Assembly (NCBI GenBank): GCA_027600665.1
Contig: JADGJL010000392.1
Location: 1-22,809 of the forward strand
Origin: Irineochytrium annulatum
Lineage: Eukaryota > Chytridiomycota > Chytridiomycetes > Chytridiales > Chytridiaceae
DNA: 22,809 nucleotides
Reading direction: 5' to 3'
The notes under the pieces are model-generated. The model saw only the letters and a list, made by a program, of their open reading frames with translations, was not told where the DNA came from and made no database searches. The first letter of the stretch is position 1. The number at the start of each line of letters is the position of its first letter. Positions 1-9,982 of the stretch are shown piece after piece. The position numbers and the translations under genes are program-made.

Positions 1-44
1 CCCTCCGTCCTCCCTCCACCGCCGCCGTCCAGCCACCCATTTCA

Positions 45-1511
45 ATGGGCCCGAACCATCACGTAGCCGCGAGCCCGCCCCGGCCAGCGGGGAGGGAGGA
101 AGATGAGCGGGTCGACTCGAAGGCCGAACTCCTCGATGCGAAGGAGATCGACCTCGCGGACATGCCAGCCGAGGAAGCCAAGCAGGTGGCCGAGGCGATG
201 AAGCACGACATCAGGATTGTGTCGGCCAAGACGGGCTGGCGGTCCGTCACGCCGTTCAGGCAGGCATTGTTCCTGTACAAGTTGTTCTTCTCGCGTCAGG
301 TGTGTAAACTGTGTTCGAGGAAGATAAGGATGAATAGGGAGACCGATGATGAGCATGCATCCGGTTTTGAACGCGCTTTAACCTTTTTTTCTGTTGGTAG
401 TTCTTCGTCCACAGGATCGTCGGCCTCTCCTTCCTTCTCCAATACGCCGCGGCCTTCTATCTTTACTTCGCAGACTACGAGGGCTTTAAAAAGTCGATCC
501 TGATCTGGCTTTTGCCTGCGACGGGCGTTTTCCAGTCCGTGACCGCCATCTACACGTTTACCTTCCTGCCAAAGAAGCAGAAGGATGGCGGTTACTTCGG
601 CGACAAGTCGATCCTGTCTTATCCGTTCATCATCGAGAACTCCTTTTACGCCATGATTTTGTTTTACCAGGTTTGAAGCATTTTCTCTTATTCGCTTGAT
701 CGCTGTTAATACTTTCCTCTCCGCTCATAAGTGGGTCTACTATGACGACGTTTTCTTCAAGTACATCGCCGGGTCGGTTGTTGTCGAACAAACTTACGTG
801 TTCTTCCCATACGTTATCCGTCAACTGTGGCCCAAGACGTCCTTCCGCGACTCTGTCGACAACACCAGGAACCGCACCGAGTTCGTATAATTCTCACAAT
901 AGCTTGGTCGTTTTGAGTTGTGCTGATTTCTGCAATGCCCCTTGACAACAGCAAGAACGCCATCTTCTTCACGGCCGCTACTTACGTGACGAAGGCCTTC
1001 TACATATGGGCAAAGCACTACATCGGCTTCTTCCTCAACTACGTCCGCTTCCTTAACCGCATCACGGACCATGAAAAGGTCTACATCCACCACATCCTCG
1101 TCTTCGCCTCCTTCGCCACGACGATCTCGGTGTTTCTTCAGACGCTGAAGTTCAAGCGCTACATGGGTCCCCGGCTCTCGTTCCTGATCTACTTTGGGTC
1201 GTACATGGGCACCTTCTACGGGTTTGTGAACGTCGGCCATCTGTTCTGGGAAAACCCGGATTTGACGCTTATAACCCTCGGCGGGTTGATCATCAACTTT
1301 TGGGATAAGGAGATGCAGCTGGGTTATCAAATTGCTGTGGCGCTGCTTTTGAACGCGGCGAGGATGGGCGTCGACATGGGGAAACTTGGGCCGATGGACT
1401 GTAAGTTATCTTCATCGTCTTAATCTTTTCTCTCCTTGCTAAATACGCCTGATTCTTCGTCAAACAGTCCTATACGTCGGTCAGAACCACACCTCGGTCT
1501 CTGCAATGTGA
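45..1511 (+). CDS. Multi-pass membrane protein of unknown family
   Basis: I do not recognise this family. Five exons (45-299, 401-670, 732-880, 952-1400, 1468-1511) join in phase to about 388 residues. The N-terminal ~75 residues are hydrophilic and acidic. The rest is a series of roughly 8-9 hydrophobic, aromatic-rich segments, so an integral membrane protein is inferred. The last exon encodes a short tail ending ...SVSAM before TGA at 1509. The ATG at 45 is the first in frame. The junction of exons 3 and 4 is ambiguous. Donor 881 (GTTCGT) with a CAG acceptor at 951, or donor 885 (GTATAA) with an AAG acceptor at 955, give the same length and differ in two residues. I prefer the first because GTTCG-type donors recur in this window. 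No catalytic motif is evident, and nothing ties it to the nitrate genes. Confidence 0.75.
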
Positions 1512-2587
1512 ATCAAAGACTTATTTTGCTGTTCGGTGCTAATGGTTTATTAATATCCATAATATTCGAGGTCCTTTTTCTGTACTTCGCTTCGTTGTTT
1601 TCATCCATCGTTCCTCTGATCTCCTATTGCTGATTTCTGCAAATTCCGTAGTCTCATTATTCCCCTCCTTATACTTAACCTCTAGATTTATCCCCTGAAC
1701 TACTCTTGTCTGCCTTACCTGGTGGACTTTTACCCGTCTATCTTTCTCTTTCCCTGTAGGTCTTCGGGGAAGTAATAGATCCAGACAATGCCTTCTCTGC
1801 GTGCGGGAAATTTGGCGGGGGATAGTTTCTTCCGCTGTCTCTTAAGGATATAAATATATGGAAAAGGTGAAAACAATTTTGTCGTGAGCACAGTTGCCGG
1901 CTCATTGCTGTCGAGTATCGATTGAGAGTTCTGGACATTCCGGCGGCAGCAATGTCTGCGGTCGGAAGACTTCGAAGCTTCTATTACCATCGTGCAAAGC
2001 ATGTGAACAGGCGAGGTGGTTCATGACATTTCAGCTGTCGTCCAGTGTGCCTAGTTGAGAGTCCACGCTGTCCCGTTTAACCTTCCTGCTTTCAAAAAAG
2101 ACACACAAAGCTCGCCATTCGGCATGAACATGTTTTTCAAATGATAGGATCGCAGGAAGGGCAGTGGAGTTCTGAAATTGCATCGAAATGCAGAATCAGC
2201 GGTACTGCTACCTATCCTGATGAATAAAGAGCCTGATGGAGAGCGCAAGCGCATTTGTGAGGGTTGTATTGATAGCTACACACAGTTATCTCCACCGTAA
2301 GTAATGAGTCTTTCTTACAATTGCCACGAGCGCAATTTAACGACGTCTATTCTATTTCATTTTCATATCATCGCCGCGAAGGAAATATCATCACGCGGAT
2401 AGTAAAAAAACACAGGTGACCAACTCCACCCTCACAGCGGTAGCCTGCAGCACACTCTAGGCCTTTTCACTAGCGAGTTGTTCCGTCTGCATTTATGTCG
2501 TTGTATTTAGATATGAACCTAAGTAACAGTGTATGTGATATGATACTAATATCTGGGAAGGGAAGGTCCATCTGGTTCCAAATGCCC
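1512..2587. other. Intergenic region without a supported gene
   Basis: About 1.1 kb between the membrane-protein gene and the 3' end of nitrate reductase. It is clearly more AT-rich than the flanking exons. Open frames here are short, lack the GC-rich codon pattern of the real exons and cannot be joined into a recognisable protein. I see no tRNA-like or rRNA-like sequence. It presumably holds the 3' ends of both converging transcripts. Confidence 0.6.
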
Positions 2588-5500
2588 TTAAAACACGAAG
2601 ATAGCATCCCTCTGGTATCCCACCTCCACCAGGGCTTTGACGCAAGTGTCATGCACGAACTGCTCCGACCCACAAAGGAACGCCAGCCCATTCCCGCCGC
2701 CGCGTCCCTTCTCCGCGCTGCAGGCGTCCCCACCCTTAAGTCGCCTCTTAACCATCCCGACATCGATCCGCCCGACCTCGCCGTCCCACTTCTTGGCACT
2801 GTGGCCCGGCATTCTCGATAGCGCGTGTGTGACGGATACGACCTCCCCGATCCCGCGATCGGCCGCAAGAGCGTTCACGTCGGCCCTGGCGTCGTCCATC
2901 TCGCGCCGAAGCAGGATGTCGTCCTCAGTCCTGCTGGCGTAGAGGAGCCGCACGCGTGGCGGCCGCGGGCGGGTGGCGGCCTCCGCCTTGGTGTGCGCGT
3001 CGGCTATGTCGCCGCAAGCACGGAGCCAGGCCCGCCACTCGGCCGCGACGGCGTGAAGGATCTGATAGCAAGGTGTAATGCCCGTCCCGCCAGCCAAAAG
3101 AGCCACCTCCTCCGCCGCAACGACGGCTGGGCCATCCTCTTCCACGGACGACGAACCGAGGCCCCCTCCTTCAATCTTGAATGTCCCCGAACCGAGATAA
3201 GTAATGTCCCCGAGCGGGCCCCTGAACATGGCGGCGTCGCCCACGCGGAGGGCGTCCAGCCCGCGGGATCCCATGCCCATGCATGCGATAGACGGGTCCG
3301 GCCTTTCGCCGGGCGAGCAACCGAGGAGCGCCGGGTTTTGGTACACGCGGATGACGAGGTCGAAGTGGGCCGGCGCTTCGTTGTCCTCGCCGTCGACAGG
3401 GAAAAAGGACGTCGTGGGAGTGTAGGCGCGGATTACGGTCGTCGGCTGGAGCGTGACTGGGTGGCGTAATCGCTGTCGGAGGAGGAGGTGCTGGCCTGGT
3501 TGAAGCGCGCCGTCACCGGATCCGGGTCCGGGGAGGGCGAACCGCAGAAGCCGCGTGTCGCTCGTCAACTCCTCTCGGTGAACGAGACGGAAAGGCAGGT
3601 ACTTCCGCGGAGAGAGTGGGAGGGAGCTTGCGGCGATGTCGGCTTCATCTTGAGCAGGCTCGTCGGCATTGTTCTTGCCAGCCTTCAAACGTCCAATGTA
3701 GTAATCCTTCAGCATAGCTGTGGCCTTGACGGAGTGGATGGCCTCAAATTCTTCCGTGCAATCCGTGCCGCCCGCGAGGATAATACTGCCGGCGCCTGGC
3801 GTAGTTTTGTTTATCGTTAGTCACAGCGGAGAACAGAAAGTACATCGCACTAACCACCGGGATGAGCCTTTAAAAATTTCGTGCAATCGTACACCTTGCC
3901 ACGAACGACGATCCAGCAGTCTGCACTCGAGGCGTGCTTCGACACCTCCTCCAAATTGTACATCGGCATGTTGTCGTCCAACTCCACCTCAACTTCCGCC
4001 TTCTTCTCCGCTTTCCCAGGCTCGCCCTCAATAACCGTCGTCTCGCTCTTCCCATCTTCTTCGTCCTCGTCAACAAGCGGCGGCAACTCCCAGCTCTCAC
4101 CGCGCTTCAGCCACCCGCCGGTGCCGTTGCCGGGGACAGTCGGGTGCTCGAAGCGGACCGAGATGATATCGGTGAGCGCGTTACCTTTCGTGAAGTTAGG
4201 CGTGACCTGAAGGTGCGTCCGGACGCGGAAGAAGGCATTGTTCATCATGCCCTGTAAACCCAAAATTAATTCATGAGTTTAAGCAATAATACGAAACTTA
4301 CCATCAGGTTCCATGTTGGCTTCTCGGGCTGGCTGTTTAAGCTCGCGTCCCAAGCCCTCACGCAAATCTCCCTGCACTCGAGCTTCCACCGCTGCGTCTT
4401 CTCCCTCCAGTTTAGCCCCAGCGCGGTCTGCAGATCCTCAACCTCAAGCTCCCAGAAAAACCACGACCAATGCCTCGTCCGCCTGTGCCGCGCGTCGGCC
4501 CACGGCTCCGGGTACGGAAGCACGTTAGCGTGCTGCCATGTCGCGCCAGAGTCGAACGAGACTTCACATCGAGTGATCTTGCGGCCTCCGCCTGCGTAGG
4601 CGTAGCCGCGGAGGGTGTAAGGGTGGGCGGGCACGTGGAGCGTCTCGGTAGAAGCGGCGGCGTCGTCGAGCCTTGTCGCCGTGAGGGAGACGGCCTCGTC
4701 GTGACCCGGGCTGGAGATGACCGAGTTGACGTTGAGCTCGTTGATGATGTACTCGGGCTTGTACCACCACTTGCCATCCTCGGCTACAGTCGAGTCCGTC
4801 ACGGGCGGCGGCAGGACGCGATTGTCGAGGTAGTGGTAGACGGACGTGGTCTCTTTCGGCGCGACCGTGATGCGGTTAAGCCACTTAACCATTCGGCCCC
4901 CGATGTGCCCAGGGATAATAACGCGGAGCGGGCGGCCGTGGTCTGGCGTGAGGTCGTGGCCGTTCATGCCGTGCGCGACGAGAAGGTCGGAACGCGGGTC
5001 GAGAGCCGTGTCGATGCGGATGGAAGTACCGTAGACGCCCTTCGGGAGCGAGTCACCGCCTTCGAAAGTGACCCACTCGGCAGGCTCTTCACCGCAGAGC
5101 GAGCATTCCTTATCCGAGAGGACGCCGCCACAGGCGGCGATAAGGTCTGTCAGGAGGACGCCGGTCCAGACGGCGTTAGAGACGCCGGCGGGGCCCCATG
5201 AAAAGCCGATAGACTGCTTAATCATGTTTTGCTCCTTACGGCCTGATTCACTGAACGTTAGCTCGTACTTCTTAGACGGGAAATAAGAAAAAGTAACACG
5301 TACGATTTCCGGCGCAAACGAGCGTGACGGGAAAGCTAGTGGTCTTTAAGGCCATAATATCCTTCATTGTAAACGACCGCGGGTTCCTGACGAGCCTGTA
5401 CGCGTCGGGGTTGTAGACAACGTTAGCTACGAAGCCACAAGGGTGGAAAGGGTCGAGTTGTTCAAGAAACTACCCAGTCCTCCCAACCACCCCTCTCCAC

Positions 5501-5807
5501 ACTCCGGCTACAATACATACCCGTCAACGCTGCAGACGAACGCGTTAGGGTCAATGCGCGGCACGGCGCCGTGATTCCTGACATAATGGAGGGACGCAGG
5601 GGTGATCCAGCCCTGCCGCATCAAGTCGCGAAGTGGAGGCTCGCAGTTGAACGGATGCCGACCCGTGAGGCGGACGAGGTCCTTGTGCCGAGGCACCCAC
5701 TCGTCTGGCGTGCCCTTGTCGCGTTCGTCGACCCGTTCGTCATCGACGGCTTTGACCGCGACGGGAGTCGTGCTAGCGTGAAGTGCCTTGAGGTTGAGCA
5801 TATCCAT
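2588..5807 (-). CDS. Assimilatory nitrate reductase [NAD(P)H]
   Basis: Reduces nitrate to nitrite in the cytosol, the first enzymatic step of nitrate assimilation. Five exons (5807-5521, 5395-5304, 5242-4302, 4251-3855, 3795-2588) join in phase to 974 residues, normal for the family. Domain order is complete. The molybdenum-cofactor domain carries VRNHG and the Mo-ligand Cys123 in VCAGNRRKEQN. A dimerisation domain and an acidic hinge follow. The cytochrome b5 domain has heme ligands His570 (HPGG) and His593. The FAD domain has RAYTP near 695-699 and GPLG. The NAD(P)H domain has GGTGITP at 808-814. The C-terminal nucleotide motif is CGSE (Cys947) rather than the usual CGPP. The ATG at 5807 is the first in frame after an upstream stop and has a good context (GCCATGG). 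It diverges from the siroheme methyltransferase gene, and GATA-factor control is likely. NADH versus NADPH preference cannot be told. Confidence 0.97.
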
Positions 5808-6022
5808 GGCGTCTCTAGCGCCTCCGCCTCCTTCCTGCTCCCTTTAGAGATAAAAGACTTGGCAGAATCGAGATGGTAAGATCTCAAAACGTCCTTTGCT
5901 TGTAATTTTCCAAAATTCTTTTCCCACGCGATAAGAGGACAACGGCTATCGGTGCGGATTTCACAAAAATAACAGTGATAAGTAATCGGCCCTCGTTGCA
6001 CAAATACAAGCCGCCGAATCTA
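5808..6022. promoter_or_regulatory. Shared divergent promoter with four HGATAR motifs
   Basis: The 215 bases between the nitrate reductase ATG (minus strand) and the first ATG of the siroheme methyltransferase (plus strand) must hold both promoters. I see four matches to HGATAR, the known core site of fungal AreA/NIT2 nitrogen GATA factors: AGATAA 5848-5853, CGATAA 5929-5934, CGATAG on the minus strand at 5946-5951, and TGATAA 5976-5981. Regulation by such a factor is inferred from motif density and gene content. There is also a 10-codon upstream ORF on the plus strand at 5873-5905, whose use is unknown. Confidence 0.6.
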
Positions 6023-7570
6023 ATGGTGTCGACAATCTTACTCTCATCAACCATCGCGACCGACCACGTCATGGCCAGCCGCCAGCCGTCTCCGTTCCCG
6101 GATGTCTCGACGCCTCAGTCCGTCAGCGTTACTATTCGTCTCCGCAACCCGAACGTGTTGATCATCGACCAGGCGAACATTTACCCCAATGTTGTGAAGG
6201 ATCTTGAAGCCCAGTACATGGAGGTCGGCGCAACCGTCAGGCATCTGCGGCATGCCGCGGACTCACCGGCGGCCGCGGCCTTACATGCAGCTGATGCAGC
6301 CGACCTTATCGTCATCATCCCGGCCATCTCACCCCAGCCAAACCTCGACGACTTCCTCGCCCGCTGCCGCTCGCAACATCGCCGACTCCCCATCGCAGTC
6401 CTTGGGTATCCGGCTATCTCTGACTTCGACATCCCGAGCGTGCGCGCAGCGTCGCCCGATTATGACCTCTCTCATGCGAAGGCCGCGGCGTCGGTGGACG
6501 GCTCTGTCACCGGCGACGTTCTTACGGCATCTGAGGACGACCAGGACGCGTCTTCAACATCGAACGGATCGACCGCGTACTCGGCTCGTCGCGACGTCGC
6601 CTTCGGCATGACCTCAATAGTCACATCATCCCAGGCCATCCCTGCACCACTACCGTCAGTCGACATAACGGCAGCAATAGCAAAGCCCATCCCGGACGCC
6701 CCCGCCGGCACAGAGCCTTCCCTGACGCTCGTGGGCGCGGGCCCGGGCGACCCTAGCCTCCTGACGCTCGCGGCGCTCTCGGCTCTCCAGTCGTCGACCC
6801 TCGTCATTTCCGACCGCCTCGTCCCCGACGCCATCCGCCGCCTGATCCCACCTGCGACCCCCGTCCTCATGGCCGGCAAATGGCCAGGCCGCGCCGCCGT
6901 GGCCCAGCGCGAGATCGACACGTGGATGCTAGCCGGGATCGCACGGAACCACCGCGTCTGCCGTCTTAAGGGCGGCGACCCGTTCCTGTTTGGCCGGGGT
7001 GGCGAGGAGATCCTCACGGTCCGTTGCGGCTCGGACGTTGGCGCTCGCGTGCCTATCCGAGTCGTGCCGGGCCTGTCGTCGAGCCTGGCCGCGCCGCTGA
7101 TGGCCGGGGTACCCGTAACGCACCGAGGCGTTGCGGACCAGGTGCTGATCGTGACCGGCCAGAGGAGGGACGGGAGGGCGCCGTCGCTACCGGCGTATCA
7201 CCCGAGCAGAACGGTCGTGCTCCTGATGGCGATGACGAGGCTGGACGCCATCGTGAAGGTTATGATGGGCGGGGAGGGAGAGGACATGGAGGGCGGTGCG
7301 GCGGAACGCGGTTTGGGATACCCGGCTTCGACGCCAGCGGTAATTGTTGAAAGGGCTGGTTGGGAGGGTCAGAGGGTTATTAGGTGCTGGCTTAGAGACG
7401 CGCCGGAGAGAGTTGCGGAGGCTGGAATTTCGTCGCACGCTACTATGGTCGTTGGGCACGTCGCGGATGTGTTGCAAGGGCTCGGTCTGGTGGAAGACCC
7501 CGCTTCGCCGAATAAGGGGTCGCTAGAGAGTTTGGGGGGGGTTTTGGGGGGTTGTTTGTTTTATAAGTAA
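6023..7570 (+). CDS. Uroporphyrinogen-III C-methyltransferase (MET1-type), siroheme synthesis
   Basis: Methylates uroporphyrinogen III with S-adenosylmethionine to give precorrin-2, the entry to siroheme, the cofactor of nitrite and sulfite reductases. A single exon encodes 515 residues from the ATG at 6023, or 499 from the ATG at 6071, which has a better context (GTCATGG). The C-terminal half is a clear methyltransferase: GAGPGDP at about 238-244, RLKGGDPFLFGRGGEE near 314-329, then PGLSSS, GVPVTHRG and VTGQ. The N-terminal ~220 residues start with a Rossmann-like stretch (NVLIIDQANIY onward) and a low-complexity Ser/Asp linker. I see no standard Met8-type nucleotide motif, so the dehydrogenase and ferrochelatase steps are probably done elsewhere. 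The gene shares a promoter with nitrate reductase. It is the only intronless member of the nitrate block. Confidence 0.9.
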   Translation: MVSTILLSSTIATDHVMASRQPSPFPDVSTPQSVSVTIRLRNPNVLIIDQANIYPNVVKDLEAQYMEVGATVRHLRHAADSPAAAALHAADAADLIVIIPAISPQPNLDDFLARCRSQHRRLPIAVLGYPAISDFDIPSVRAASPDYDLSHAKAAASVDGSVTGDVLTASEDDQDASSTSNGSTAYSARRDVAFGMTSIVTSSQAIPAPLPSVDITAAIAKPIPDAPAGTEPSLTLVGAGPGDPSLLTLAALSALQSSTLVISDRLVPDAIRRLIPPATPVLMAGKWPGRAAVAQREIDTWMLAGIARNHRVCRLKGGDPFLFGRGGEEILTVRCGSDVGARVPIRVVPGLSSSLAAPLMAGVPVTHRGVADQVLIVTGQRRDGRAPSLPAYHPSRTVVLLMAMTRLDAIVKVMMGGEGEDMEGGAAERGLGYPASTPAVIVERAGWEGQRVIRCWLRDAPERVAEAGISSHATMVVGHVADVLQGLGLVEDPASPNKGSLESLGGVLGGCLFYK

Positions 7571-8074
7571 TATTTGGAGCACTTTACATCACAAAATACG
7601 GTTGTCAAAGGGAACACGTTAGGCAGTCATATATTGCATAAAATGGTCTTTGTATTTTAATGCGCCGTTAGAACTTCATTTTATTTACTGAGCCGACGCG
7701 GCTTGCACACACGATTATGACATGCCCTCGCTACTGAAACTTAACAGCGCGTAAGATGCGTTGAAAGCCTTTATGTGGCGTATAAGTTGCACGAGGAGTA
7801 ATGTAAGCACAGCGCGAATATATTTATACGGTTAAACTTGTCTGTCTACCAACTTGTGTCCCTTCATCATTTCAAAAAAAGAAAGAGAGAGAGAGATGGG
7901 CCAGAGAAGCTATGAAGAGAGACGATATATAGGGCAGAGGGTGGAAACAAACGTTGAAAAGGAACCGGCTAACACATGAGATACAATAGAATTCCAAAAA
8001 AAAAAATAAAAGGGCCGGTGGGCATATGATGAACTGTTTTTAGCCAGAAGTCATTTTCAAGCCATAAGTCATTT
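7571..8074. other. AT-rich convergent 3' intergenic region
   Basis: Gap between the converging siroheme methyltransferase and nitrate transporter genes. It is AT-rich and has no supported ORF. It contains a purine tract with an A run followed by GA dinucleotides (about 7874-7896) and an A-rich run near 7996-8008. It presumably carries both 3' UTRs and polyadenylation signals. Confidence 0.6.
7874..7896. repeat. A/GA microsatellite
   Basis: An A7 run is followed by GAAA and about six GA dinucleotides, in the non-coding gap between two convergent genes. It is a simple repeat with no visible role. Confidence 0.7.
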
Positions 8075-8080
8075 TCAAGC
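8048..8080. repeat. 15-bp tandem direct repeat across the transporter stop codon
   Basis: AAGTCATTTTCAAGC occurs at 8048-8062 and again at 8066-8080, a period of 18 bases. The second copy contains the stop codon of the nitrate transporter (TCA at 8075-8077 on the plus strand). The first copy lies just downstream in the 3' UTR. It looks like a small local duplication at the end of the gene. Confidence 0.85.
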
Positions 8081-9982
8081 GACCAGCGTCTCCCTCGAGT
8101 TCTGGTGCGGAATGTCGTTGAGCGACGCCATGGTAGACGCGCCATCATCCGATGCGTTGACGGCGCCTTCGATGCTGTCGACGGCTGTCTTAGGCTTGGC
8201 GTCCCACAGGAGGTAAGTTCCCTCGACTTTCAGGAAGAAGCAGGAAACAAAGCCGACGCCGAGGACGATAACGCCCATCCAGAAGAAGCCGTCGCGCGGG
8301 TGGGCGTTTGTGGCCTTGACGAGTCTGCGTTTTGGAGAAAGGGAACAAGATCGTGAGTTTCAGATAATCGTACAAGCCACATCATTGATCTACTTACACG
8401 TTGAACAGTGCACCGCCGATGTTCCCGCCGGCGCCGACCAGCCCCGCGACTGAACCCATGTACGGGAGGATAAACGGCACCATACCGAACGTCGCGCCGG
8501 CGCCAGCTTCGGTCGAGTACGAAAACACGCACAGTGCCACGACCGCCGTGGTCAGTGTCCCGGCCTTGCTGAAGCCGATCAGGCTCGCGGCCGAGACGAG
8601 GAACAGGAATGCCTGCCATCCGATTCGCCCGCGCGGGCCCATGCGGTGAGCGAGGGCGTCCGAGATGAGACCACCCGTGAGGCGCGAAAAGATGTTCATG
8701 AGGCCGAAGGTCGCGCCGACGTTGGCGGCCGTGGTTTGGTCGAGCGAAAAGGTGGTGGAGAGGAAGGATGCGATGGCGCCGTCAATGGAGAGCTCGATGC
8801 CGAAGCAGCACGCGTAGTGGAGCATCAGGATGAGGACGTTAACGTTTGTAAGGCACCGGAGGTAGAGCTGCAGGATCGTCGGACTTGACACGCCGGAGGT
8901 GGGGGTCGTGACGGTCGTGACGGTCTCGATAGCGACGCCGTCGGTAGTATCGGTCTCCTTGCCGTCGTCGACCCTGATCTCGCTGATCCGTGACGCGTCG
9001 GCAGCGGCGGCGCGGGCGGCTGCGAGCTTCTTGTATGGGTTATCCGGGTACAGCACGGCGCCGGCCTTGTAGTCGCGGTACTGCTTATACGCGTACCTCA
9101 GGCACGAGGCCGCGGAGATCCAGCAGAGCACGACAGGCACTAGCATGGAGACGCGCCACGCGAGGTGAGGGGTGAGGCCGGCATTGCCGTGGAACAGGTT
9201 GTACACTTGGGGCATGAGCAGGCTAGTAGCGCCGGCGCCCATGTTGCCCCAGCCGCCCGCGAGCGCGTTTGCGGTGCCGACGACGTTGCGGGAAAAGAGC
9301 GCCGTGGTCCAGTACTGGCAGGGGACGAAGACGGCGCCGATGACGCCGATGAAGAGGCGGCTGACTACGATGCCGGTCGCGTTCGTCGAGAGGACCGAGA
9401 GGCCGAGGGGGATTGAGCCCAGCACGAGGAGGGCGCCCATAGTGGTAGCCGAGCCGAGCTGATAATATATTAACGTCAGAAGATGGCGCGACGCGTAGAA
9501 TGTCCTGAAGGCTGCAGACCTTATCCACTAGGGGCCCGATCAAGAATCGGAATATGACCGTGGCAGCGACGTTGCTGATGTTCGAGTTGTCGATGTCGGA
9601 GGCCGTCATCTTGAGGTCAGGTCCGACAGTGTTCTTCAGAAGCGGAGCGTACGCGAACCACGCCGTGAACGCGATGAAGAAGCCTAGCCATGACTAATGG
9701 AAAGCAGTAAATACACAGCACACAGCAACACAACAAGTGCACACATACCAGATGGAAAGCGCGCATGTGGGGCTTCCCGTTCGAGAAGACATTGATGCGA
9801 GTGGCCTTTCCGTCGGCGTCGACGGGGAGCGATTGTACGGAGGTGAAGACGCGGAAGTCATCCGTCTTCGAGAGCGAGTCGGAGCCGTTGAGGGTGGGGA
9901 GGGACGGGAGAGACTCGATGGACGCCTGGTTGGCAATCGCGAAAGGCTTTTCCCCCACGTTGGAAGAGGTCGTCGGGGACAT
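8075..9982 (-). CDS. High-affinity nitrate transporter, NRT2/CrnA (MFS) family
   Basis: Imports nitrate (and probably nitrite) with protons across the plasma membrane. Four exons (9982-9749, 9693-9520, 9458-8398, 8324-8075) join in phase to 572 residues, somewhat longer than the usual ~500. The order is a Ser-rich cytosolic N-terminus of ~75 residues, the first transmembrane half, a long hydrophilic central loop rich in Ala, Asp and Thr, the second half, and a ~45-residue polar tail. Diagnostic features include the nitrate signature AGGWGNMG (about 203-210) and its second-half counterpart GAGGNIGG (about 478-485). Arg127 before GPLVD and Arg395 in FSRLTGGLISD match the paired substrate-binding arginines known in this family. 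The intron-2 donor is an unusual GTCTGC. The gene diverges from nitrite reductase across a shared promoter. Confidence 0.95.

Noticed and set aside
1512..2587. Possible tRNA or small RNA gene in the long gap
   Set aside because: No B-box-like GGTTCGANTCC sequence or cloverleaf was found by eye. A covariance-model scan would be needed to exclude it.
2825..3469. Long plus-strand ORF of 214 codons
   Set aside because: It lies antisense to the FAD/NAD(P)H domain of nitrate reductase. It has Arg/Val/Gly-rich shadow composition and no family features.
4470..5201. Long plus-strand ORF of 243 codons
   Set aside because: Antisense to the molybdenum domain of nitrate reductase. It is an artefact of GC-rich coding sequence.
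5396..5520. Alternative exon reading in nitrate reductase intron 1 (HPCGFVANVVYNPDAY)
   Set aside because: Using the TACAG acceptor at 5396 joins VDG to LVRNPRSFTM in phase and matches the known family continuity. The alternative needs a weaker donor and adds an insertion not seen in nitrate reductases.
5975..6022. Upstream extension of the methyltransferase frame
   Set aside because: The extension starts at GTG, which is not expected as a start in a nuclear eukaryotic gene. The first ATG is at 6023.
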